From Rhodothermaceae bacterium (GTDB taxonomy: Bacteria > Bacteroidota > Rhodothermia > Rhodothermales > Rubricoccaceae), in NCBI GenBank assembly GCA_013003465.1, contig JABDIZ010000181.1, forward strand, positions 1-7,251: DNA of 7,251 bases. Reading direction: 5' to 3'. The position numbers were made by a program, and so were the translations under genes. This document shows, piece by piece, positions 1 through 5,440 of the stretch. The notes beneath the pieces were generated by a model. The model made no database searches. It saw only the letters and a program-made list of their open reading frames with translations, and was not told the origin of the DNA. Position 1 is the stretch's first letter, and the number at the start of each line of letters is the position of its first letter.

Positions 1-2
1 CC

Positions 3-1037
3 CTCGCCCTGACTGCTTCTGAGGCACAGCAGGTGCCCGTGCGCCCGCCCATGCCGCTGGCCCCGTGGCCCGACCTGACCGCCCCGCCACCGCTGATCCG
101 GCCGCCGCGCCTACGCGCGGGTGGTACCATCGGCCTCGTGGCCCCGGCAGGAAAGCTCACAAGCCGCCGCCAGCTTGAGGACACGCAGGAGGAGTTGGAT
201 GCCGTGGGCTTCCGCACCAAGTCGGGGCGGTTCATCTTCGAGCAGCACGGCTACCTCGCCGGGACCGACGCGCAGCGCGCCGACGACCTCATGGCGATGT
301 TCACCGACCCGTCGGTGGACGGCATTCTGGCCATGCGCGGCGGCTGGGGCTGCGCTCGCATTCTCCCGCTGCTCGACTACAACGTCATCCGCGCCCACCC
401 CAAGCCGCTCATCGGCTACTCGGATATCACGGCGCTGCTGCTGGCCATCTACGCGCGGAGCGGCCTCGTCACCTTCCACGGCCCCGTCGGCCGCTCGACG
501 TGGAACCGCCGCACTACGGCCTCCTTCCGTCAGGTCCTCATGCACGGCGAGCGGCTGCGCCTCGACCCGCGCACGGAGGCCGAAGACGATGAGCGCAGCA
601 GCGGGCAGCAGGCCTACCAGCCGATCCGCACGGGTATCGCCGAGGGACCCTTGATTGGCGGCAACCTGTCGGTGGTCTCGGCGATGGCGGGCACGCCGTT
701 CCTGCCCAACTTCCGCGACCACGTCATCTTCCTGGAGGAGACCAACGAGTCGCTCTACCGCATCGACCGGATGCTGACGCAGCTCCGCTTGGCGGGCTTC
801 TTCGACGAGATGGCCGCGCTTGTCTTCGGGCAGTGCCGCCGCTGCACCTCCGACGAATTCGGGCGTGGCGGCCTCGCGTGGCTCCTCAGCGATCACCTGA
901 CGACGATCCCGCGCCCAGCCTGGACCGGCGCGCCCATCGGCCACGTGACACCGGTTCACACGCTCCCCATCGGCGTGCCCGTGCTGACGGACGCTGCCCT
1001 CGGCACCATCACGATGCTGGAGCCCGCCGTCGCCTAA
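3..1037 (+). CDS. LD-carboxypeptidase (peptidase S66 family), 5' end probably outside the window
   Basis: S66 serine peptidases cut the amide bond before the terminal D-Ala of murein tetrapeptides (LdcA branch) or related conjugates (MccF branch). Numbered from a GTG at 33, the catalytic residues are all visible: nucleophile Ser130 in IGYSDITALL, Glu235 in VIFLEETNES, which leads into YRIDRML, and His304 in GAPIGH. The core begins near residue 25 with RPPRLRAGGTIGLVAPAG, the usual S66 opening. Length (334 residues) and the ETNESLYRIDRML segment look more LdcA-like than MccF-like. The start is uncertain. GTG33 has a GAGG 8 nt upstream and ATG51 is also possible, but the frame stays open to position 3 and reads LALTASEAQQ, which resembles the end of an export signal, so I list the gene as 5'-partial. 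A periplasmic location is therefore likely but not shown. The TAA stop overlaps the stop of the convergent FNT gene. Confidence 0.92.
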   Translation, partial: LALTASEAQQVPVRPPMPLAPWPDLTAPPPLIRPPRLRAGGTIGLVAPAGKLTSRRQLEDTQEELDAVGFRTKSGRFIFEQHGYLAGTDAQRADDLMAMFTDPSVDGILAMRGGWGCARILPLLDYNVIRAHPKPLIGYSDITALLLAIYARSGLVTFHGPVGRSTWNRRTTASFRQVLMHGERLRLDPRTEAEDDERSSGQQAYQPIRTGIAEGPLIGGNLSVVSAMAGTPFLPNFRDHVIFLEETNESLYRIDRMLTQLRLAGFFDEMAALVFGQCRRCTSDEFGRGGLAWLLSDHLTTIPRPAWTGAPIGHVTPVHTLPIGVPVLTDAALGTITMLEPAVA

Positions 1038-2167
1038 CCCGCAGGCGGTGGTTCTTCGATGGTCTCGTCCGAAACTTCGGCGTCCTCGGTGCCCATGACC
1101 GGCTGGTCGAGGAGGCTTTCCGACTCGCTCGCGACTTCGACGCCTGTAGCGCTCTCCCCATTCGTGCTCGCGACGCGCGGGCGCCCGGCGCCCTGCCCGA
1201 ACATGAATTCGCGCCAGGTCAGGGCGAGGTCGTCGCAGTCGCGGTCGGGGAAGCGCTGGCGGCGTGTCTGCGCGAAGTTGAGGATGCCGACGAGCAACAC
1301 GCCGCCGACGGTGTTGCCCAGCACCACGGCGCCAAAGAAGCGGGCGGCCTCGCCGAGCGGCGCCGCGCCCTGGAAGACGAGGTAGAGCGCCTCGCACGAG
1401 CCGATGATGCAGTGGAAGAGGTCCGCGCTCGGGATCAGCGTCATCAGCACCATCACGATCAGCAGGCGCGCCGTCGTCTCACGCGCGGCGTGGTTGAGCC
1501 ACACCATGCTCGCCACGATCCAGCCCGCCATCAGACCTTTCCAGAAGAGCGCGCTGGACGAGAACTCCAGCCCGTGCGCGGCAAAGCCGCGGGCGATCTC
1601 CGCCGTGTCCGGGTCGAAGAGCGGCGTCCAGGCGAAGGCCATCGCGGCGAGCGCAGCGCCCGCCACATTCGCGGTGAGGACGACGGCCCAGAGGTGCAAC
1701 AGCTTGGGCACGCTGGCGATGCGCGTGAGCACGAGCGTGACCGGCGTGAGCGTGTTCTCGGTAAAGAGCTGGTAGCGCCCGAGCACGATCAGCAGGAAGC
1801 CCGCCGGGTAGAGTAGGTTGCCGAGGATAGCGCTCCCGGTCTCGGCCGTGATGGCCGCGCGCGCCACGAACGAGAGGCCGATCGAAAGGCCCGCCGCGAG
1901 GCCCGAGAGGAACAGCAGGCGGTCGCTGCGCACGAACTCCTCGTCGGCCGTGGCGACGAGGCGCTGGAAGATCTCGTCGGTCGAGAAGAGGTCGCGGACG
2001 GCGTGCCCGGCGGCGGGCGCACCACTCTCCGAACGGTCGAGTGTGACGCGCAGCCGTTCTTCCCCCATCGGCTTCGGCCCGGGAGCGGGCGAGATGCCCT
2101 CGCCCTCCTGGTCCCTCAGGAGGGCGCGGACGCGGCGAAACAGCGTGGGTTGGTCGGGCGATTCCAC
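1034..2167 (-). CDS. Formate/nitrite transporter (FNT) family channel, YfdC-like
   Basis: FNT proteins are pentameric inner-membrane channels for small monovalent anions such as formate, nitrite or hydrosulfide. The 377-residue protein has six hydrophobic segments, roughly residues 84-104, 112-130, 157-179, 206-224, 233-248 and 276-297. The Omega-loop motif RYQLFTENTLTP (131-142) contains the LFT triad equivalent to FocA Leu89-Phe90-Thr91. His252 in DLFHCIIGS sits where the conserved pore histidine is expected, and GNTVGGVLLVG (284-294) is the typical last-helix motif. The wording of these motifs is closest to the YfdC branch, whose substrate is not established. About 80 cytoplasmic residues precede the first helix and about 75 polar, acidic residues follow the last, so it is longer than FocA/NirC types. 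The start is a GTG with no clear Shine-Dalgarno; ATG at 2068 (residue 34) is an alternative that leaves the channel intact. The gene lies 52 nt after the deacetylase on the same strand, so co-transcription is possible. Confidence 0.92.
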   Translation of the reverse strand: MESPDQPTLFRRVRALLRDQEGEGISPAPGPKPMGEERLRVTLDRSESGAPAAGHAVRDLFSTDEIFQRLVATADEEFVRSDRLLFLSGLAAGLSIGLSFVARAAITAETGSAILGNLLYPAGFLLIVLGRYQLFTENTLTPVTLVLTRIASVPKLLHLWAVVLTANVAGAALAAMAFAWTPLFDPDTAEIARGFAAHGLEFSSSALFWKGLMAGWIVASMVWLNHAARETTARLLIVMVLMTLIPSADLFHCIIGSCEALYLVFQGAAPLGEAARFFGAVVLGNTVGGVLLVGILNFAQTRRQRFPDRDCDDLALTWREFMFGQGAGRPRVASTNGESATGVEVASESESLLDQPVMGTEDAEVSDETIEEPPPAG

Positions 2168-2219
2168 AGGCGGGGAGGCGAGCGCGAGCGCTTTGTACGC
2201 CGCGCCGGGAACGGGTTTC

Positions 2220-3173
2220 CTACTCGGTGCGGTAGGCGTTGACCCAGTCGGGCGCGTCGGGCTCCCACTCTACCTCCAGGCCCTGCCCGCGCGCCCAGCG
2301 GTGCAGCCACGAGATCCCCCACTCGCCGATGTACGGGTCCGGCTGGTCGTAGGCTGGGTCGGCCATCGCCTCGTCGAGCGTGACGAAGCGGTAACCACGC
2401 GACTTCATCCGCTCGGCCAGGCCGCCGAAGGCGTCGGCGTTGAGGAGGTTGGCGTGGAGCAAGAGCACCTGCGGCGGCTCATAGCCGAGCACGTCGAGGC
2501 TCCACGCTTCGAAGTGCGTGAAGACAGTCTCGAACCAATCGAGATAGGTGGCGCGGATGCGCGCGGCGGCGTCCATGTCGCCGCGCGTGAGGGCGATGCT
2601 GTAGGCGTGGGCGAAGATCCACTCGCTGTTGTCGAGCGTGACGGGCGCGATACGGACGCCACGTTCGGCGAGAAACGCCTCGACGGCTTCTTTCTTCTCA
2701 GCCGTGTCGCCCGCATGGAGGTACGGATGGCGGAAGTAGCGGAGCGCTCGTCCACGCGCGCCGAGCAGCCGCCGCGTGATGATCTCGCCCTGCGCGATGT
2801 TGTCGAGGTAGGCCGCAATCGGCACGTTGTTGATGTCGATGTGCGTAGCGGTGTGGTTGCCGAGATCGTGCCCGGCGTCGAGCCAGCGGGTAAGTACCGC
2901 CGTTACGACGTCCTCGCAGTCGCGCCCTTCGTTGACGAACCCGATGGCAGGGACCTCTTGGGCGGCTAAGTGCGCGAGGAGCCGGTCGGTGAGGTCGAGC
3001 ACGCGGTCGCGGTCACAGGGGAGACCACCCGGGCCGCCGCTCGCCGGGAGGTCATCGAAGGTGACAGCGACGGTGCGCGTGGGGAGCGGCGCCAGGCGGT
3101 CCTGGGCGAAGGCCGTGCTGCTAAGACCGGGGAGAATAACGGCGAGGAGCAGGCAGACGAACGGTGAACGCAT
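2220..3173 (-). CDS. Secreted polysaccharide deacetylase (NodB homology domain, CE4)
   Basis: CE4 enzymes remove acetyl groups from N-acetylated sugars in peptidoglycan, chitin or capsule, using a bound divalent metal. From the ATG at 3173 the protein is 317 residues. It opens with a Sec signal: MRSPF, a hydrophobic stretch, and cleavage after AFA at residue 23. All five NodB motifs are present: motif 1 TFDD (38-41; base Asp40, metal ligand Asp41), motif 2 HTATH (107-111; metal ligands His107 and His111), motif 3 RHPY (148-151), motif 4 DNSEW (181-185) and motif 5 LLLHA with His240. The enzyme is therefore predicted active and extracytoplasmic. An upstream in-frame ATG at 3200 would add nine residues before the signal's basic n-region. 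I prefer 3173 because it gives a standard signal peptide, although neither start has a strong ribosome binding site. The substrate is not determinable. The FNT gene follows 52 nt downstream. Confidence 0.93.
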   Translation of the reverse strand: MRSPFVCLLLAVILPGLSSTAFAQDRLAPLPTRTVAVTFDDLPASGGPGGLPCDRDRVLDLTDRLLAHLAAQEVPAIGFVNEGRDCEDVVTAVLTRWLDAGHDLGNHTATHIDINNVPIAAYLDNIAQGEIITRRLLGARGRALRYFRHPYLHAGDTAEKKEAVEAFLAERGVRIAPVTLDNSEWIFAHAYSIALTRGDMDAAARIRATYLDWFETVFTHFEAWSLDVLGYEPPQVLLLHANLLNADAFGGLAERMKSRGYRFVTLDEAMADPAYDQPDPYIGEWGISWLHRWARGQGLEVEWEPDAPDWVNAYRTE

Positions 3174-3274
3174 TGATCGGGCTCGATTTCCGTAGAGCAT
3201 GCATGTTACGACCTACCTGCCCGCAAGCATCTACCTAATCCGCGTTCGATGCGCCGACCAGATCGTGACACAGC

Positions 3275-3297
3275 GCGTAACCGTCCTGCGGTAACGC
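3275..3297. repeat. Imperfect inverted repeat in the deacetylase leader region
   Basis: In the 182-nt gap between the 440-residue protein gene and the deacetylase, GCGT-A-ACCG (3275-3283) pairs with CGGT-A-ACGC (3289-3297), leaving one A:A mismatch and a 5-nt loop. No T-run follows on either strand, so it is not a classical intrinsic terminator. It lies about 100 nt upstream of the deacetylase start and could be an operator, a weak terminator, or chance. I see no other convincing signal in this gap and no recognisable -33/-7 or -35/-10 promoter. Confidence 0.3.
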
Positions 3298-3355
3298 CCC
3301 CATTCCCGTTGAACATAGAAGTGGCTCGGGGCGAAGGCTCCGGGCCCGTATGCGT

Positions 3356-4678
3356 TCAGGGCGAGGCAAAACGGCGATCCTGCCGGAGTGCGTACTTCAG
3401 CGAACCGAGCGTGAGGAACTGAGCTGGGCTGCTCTTCGCATCGTCGAGACCGGTGGCGAGTTCGAGGTAGACCCCTTCGGAGACGCGAAACTCCCCCCCG
3501 ACGGTGAATCGGGTGTGGCTGTCGCCCTCGAGGCGCGGGTCGTTCGTGCCATAGAGCGCTTCAAGAGAGAACCGCTGCGTCGCAGAGCCAACGAGGAGCC
3601 GCCCTCCGATCGAGGCACGGAGTCCATCATCGTACGCTGTGAGTGGATCGTCGTCGTCGAACGGAAGATGGACCTGACCGTGAACGACGAGTTGGCTGCG
3701 TCGGGTGAGGGGCAGGGTGAGCCCCGAGAACGCACTGATCGCATCGACCCGGATATCCTCTACGGTGACAGCGCGCACCGTGGCCCCCGCAGCGAACTGA
3801 AGCGAGAAGGCGTTCCAGGTCGCTGCACGGAACGAATCTTTCAAGGCGACGACGTGCTCCTCCAGGGTGGCCCACACGTCAGCACTCTTGGCGAGGCGTA
3901 CGAGGAGCGCATAGCGTTCAGTGACCTCACGGAGAGCGGCCTCTTGCACGTCGGTGGCAATGATGCCCAGGGAGTTCAGGAGCGGGGTCAGCCGCTGGCG
4001 TGCGTCGGCGGCCGTGAACGCCTCGGGCAGGCGACGTAGCGAATCCGGCTGTGGATCGAGGCGCGCGCGGATGCCTCGGATCGCATCGCGCGGAAAGCCT
4101 GCAGGCCGCAACCGGTCCACGAGGTCGTTCTGAAAACGGGCACGTTCCTCCGCATTGACCCCTGTATCGAGCGCCTCTCGCACGTACCGGCGGAGGTCCG
4201 CGTGCAGGCCGGTGGCCTCGTACGGATCGCCGGTGTCCACGGGGACCCAGCGGAAGCCGACGCCAAACCGTGTCGTGTCTTGCTCGCGTAGGGTCGCGAA
4301 GGAGAGCGTGAAGCGGTCGCGGAGGCCCCGATACTCCCGGAGTGTACGCGGCTGCGCGAGAATCCGGGGGAGCGCCACCTCCACCCCCACACCCTGCGCG
4401 GCGGCCCCCTCCTCCCCGATGGCATTGGACAGCGCGAACGCGAGCTCCCGGACATTCCCAGGGCGCGACACCTGGCTGCCCTCAAGTCCAAGCAGCGTGA
4501 ACGCCGCGAGGTCCGGCACGCTGAAGTCGATGAAGTAGTGATCGAGGCTGTCAGGCGTAGTGGCTTCGGGTAGAGGGATGGGCCCTTGCGCGTCGGACAC
4601 GGAAAACAGACCGACCCACAGCCCGGCCAACGCCACGCCCTGGAGGAGCCGCCGGTTGTAAGACACGAGGTGGGTCAT
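3356..4678 (-). CDS. Exported hypothetical protein, probable beta-rich envelope protein with a helical insert
   Basis: I do not recognise a named family. The 440-residue product starts with a plausible Sec signal (basic NRR at 8-10, hydrophobic 11-27, cleavage near SDA-QG at 30/31). After it comes VPDLAAFTLLGLEG (54-67), then SRPGNVREL, reminiscent of the opening of some exported hypothetical proteins of Bacteroidota; that is recall, not a search result. Residues about 96-148 contain alternating short strands (GVGVEVALP, RFTLSFATL, RFGVGFRWVPVD). Residues about 156-285 are charged and helix-like. From about 286 to 430 alternating strands resume (FSLQFAAGA, QLVVHGQVHLPF, FTVGGEFRV, VYLELATGL). 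This pattern would suit an outer-membrane-associated barrel interrupted by a helical domain, but the C-terminus (ending FASP) lacks the aromatic last residue of classical porins. The start is well fixed by an AGGAGG 7 nt upstream and an ATGA overlap with the preceding gene. Confidence 0.82.
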   Translation of the reverse strand: MTHLVSYNRRLLQGVALAGLWVGLFSVSDAQGPIPLPEATTPDSLDHYFIDFSVPDLAAFTLLGLEGSQVSRPGNVRELAFALSNAIGEEGAAAQGVGVEVALPRILAQPRTLREYRGLRDRFTLSFATLREQDTTRFGVGFRWVPVDTGDPYEATGLHADLRRYVREALDTGVNAEERARFQNDLVDRLRPAGFPRDAIRGIRARLDPQPDSLRRLPEAFTAADARQRLTPLLNSLGIIATDVQEAALREVTERYALLVRLAKSADVWATLEEHVVALKDSFRAATWNAFSLQFAAGATVRAVTVEDIRVDAISAFSGLTLPLTRRSQLVVHGQVHLPFDDDDPLTAYDDGLRASIGGRLLVGSATQRFSLEALYGTNDPRLEGDSHTRFTVGGEFRVSEGVYLELATGLDDAKSSPAQFLTLGSLKYALRQDRRFASP

Positions 4679-5142
4679 GGCGCGCCCTCCTCGTCGCCGG
4701 TGGCGTCGGACGCATCCGCGAGCGGCGGCGGCGGCTCTGGCTGACCGAGTTCGAACTCCGCATCATCCTCGACTTTCGCTATTGCCGCCGCCCCTTCGAT
4801 CTCGATGGGATACTCTCGCTGCTTGAGGACGGTCCCTGCCCCTTCGCCCGTATCGGCATTCGCATCGTGTGGTTGCTGCGTCCAAGTGAGCGTCACTGTG
4901 CCCGTCACAGAGTCGTCGCCGACGCGGACGACTGCGACATCCCAGGCGTGCACGCGGAAATCGAGGTCGGCAGGGCTGCCGAGGGGGAAGGGCTCGGGAG
5001 GCCCGTCTTCGTCGGTACCCCTGAAGGGGGGCGGCTTGTGGCTCGCGTAGGTGTAGGCCCAGATGGCCCCGAAGCTCAGGTCAACGGCCAGGGTGACCGA
5101 CACGTCACCGCCCTCCGGGTGCATGATGATTGGAAAGCTCAT
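4675..5142 (-). CDS. Hypothetical acidic protein, translationally coupled to the exported downstream protein
   Basis: This is a 155-residue protein of unknown function with no signal peptide and no membrane segment. The first two thirds look like a beta-sandwich-type fold, with strands around DVSVTLAVDLSFGAIWAYTYAS (13-34, read in pieces), DLDFRVHAWDVAVVRVG (60-76) and GTVTLTWTQQP (81-91). A proline-rich loop KPPPFRG at 36-42 interrupts them. The last 30 residues are acidic and proline-rich (QPEPPPPL, then DATGDEEGAP), probably disordered. ATG at 5142 is preferred because GGAG lies 6 nt upstream; a GTG at 5163 is possible but lacks a site. Its TGA stop overlaps the ATG of the next gene in the sequence ATGA, so the two products are probably made together. 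With no export signal it would be cytoplasmic, unlike its partner. Confidence 0.75.
   Translation of the reverse strand: MSFPIIMHPEGGDVSVTLAVDLSFGAIWAYTYASHKPPPFRGTDEDGPPEPFPLGSPADLDFRVHAWDVAVVRVGDDSVTGTVTLTWTQQPHDANADTGEGAGTVLKQREYPIEIEGAAAIAKVEDDAEFELGQPEPPPPLADASDATGDEEGAP
4686..4691 (-). promoter_or_regulatory. Strong ribosome binding site for the 440-residue protein
   Basis: The minus strand reads AGGAGG, then GCGCGCC, then ATG at 4678. This perfect Shine-Dalgarno at 7-nt spacing sits inside the last codons of the upstream gene. It decides the start and, with the ATGA overlap, supports coupling. It stands out because most other genes here have no comparable site. Confidence 0.8.
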
Positions 5143-5148
5143 GCCCTG

Positions 5149-5152
5149 CTCC
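5149..5152 (-). promoter_or_regulatory. Ribosome binding site favouring the ATG at 5142
   Basis: The minus strand reads GGAG, then CAGGGC, then ATG. The 6-nt spacing is good and supports the 155-residue form over a GTG start 21 nt upstream that has no such site. Confidence 0.55.
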
Positions 5153-5174
5153 GTAGTGCTCACACGTCAACATA

Positions 5175-5198
5175 GGGAGCCAGGCGCGCCTGGCTCCC
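5175..5198. repeat. Perfect 24-bp palindrome (GGGAGCCAGGCG centre CGCCTGGCTCCC)
   Basis: The two 12-nt arms are exact reverse complements, centred between 5186 and 5187. As RNA it would form a 10-bp stem with a CGCG tetraloop on either strand. It ends 32 nt upstream of the ATG at 5142. The following minus-strand bases are TATGTTG, not a T-run, so it is an atypical terminator at best. Alternatives are a dimeric regulator operator or a structured leader of the downstream unknown pair. Confidence 0.8.
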
Positions 5199-5440
5199 GG
5201 CACGCATAACAAACGAGGCCGCTGTGCATCAGATGGTGCGGCTTGGCTCCGCTATAGGCGTAGACACGCGCGATGCGACCGATCTAACCCCGGTCGTTAT
5301 TGAGCGGGATGACCTGCCCGCGGAAAGGGCCTGTCCATACCGACCGTCACAGGCAACGATAGGTTTGAAAACGCGCCGAGACACTGGGCCCATAGGGAAT
5401 CCACGCTCTCGGGCGTACGGACAACGGTCGAATACCTAGC

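Larger units (their letters stand above)
5143..5440. other. Gene-free interval with several inverted repeats
   Basis: No convincing coding frame is present between the PLP enzyme stop and the start of the 155-residue gene; the short open frames here have no family character. Besides the 24-bp palindrome (separate entry) there are two weaker hairpins: CGACCG (5276-5281) with CGGTCG (5291-5296), and GCCTGT (5329-5334) with ACAGGC (5349-5354). Neither is followed by a proper T-run in the minus direction. The interval should hold the 3' end signal of the PLP enzyme transcript and the promoter of the coupled unknown pair, but I cannot place either with confidence. Confidence 0.6.

Noticed and set aside
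111..1397. Long minus-strand open frame (428 codons) across the LD-carboxypeptidase and the end of the FNT gene
   Set aside because: It is Arg/Ala-rich with no motifs and overlaps two well-supported genes; a GC-rich shadow frame.
2180..2195. AGCGC-GA-GCGCT mini-hairpin between deacetylase and FNT genes considered as a terminator
   Set aside because: A 5-bp stem with a 2-nt loop is sterically poor and lacks a T-run; the 52-nt spacing is compatible with an operon.
1818..2969. Plus-strand open frame (383 codons) over the FNT and deacetylase genes
   Set aside because: It spans two recognised genes on the other strand and has low-complexity, motif-free translation.
3320..3355. GC-rich stretch after the 440-residue gene considered as an intrinsic terminator
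   Set aside because: Only 4-bp GGGC/GCCC stems could be found, with no T-run following on the minus strand.
5200..5302. Integron attC-like look: GCATAAC then AAACGAG at 5203, GCCGC/GCGGC arms, and GTTAT at 5295-5299
   Set aside because: The core sites do not match RYYYAAC/GTTRRRY well, only five bases pair (ATAAC with GTTAT), and there is no integrase or plus-strand cassette gene ending here.
5164..5440. tRNA or other structured RNA gene in the gap
   Set aside because: No cloverleaf, T-loop GTTCGAATC-like sequence or CCA-ready acceptor stem could be found on either strand.
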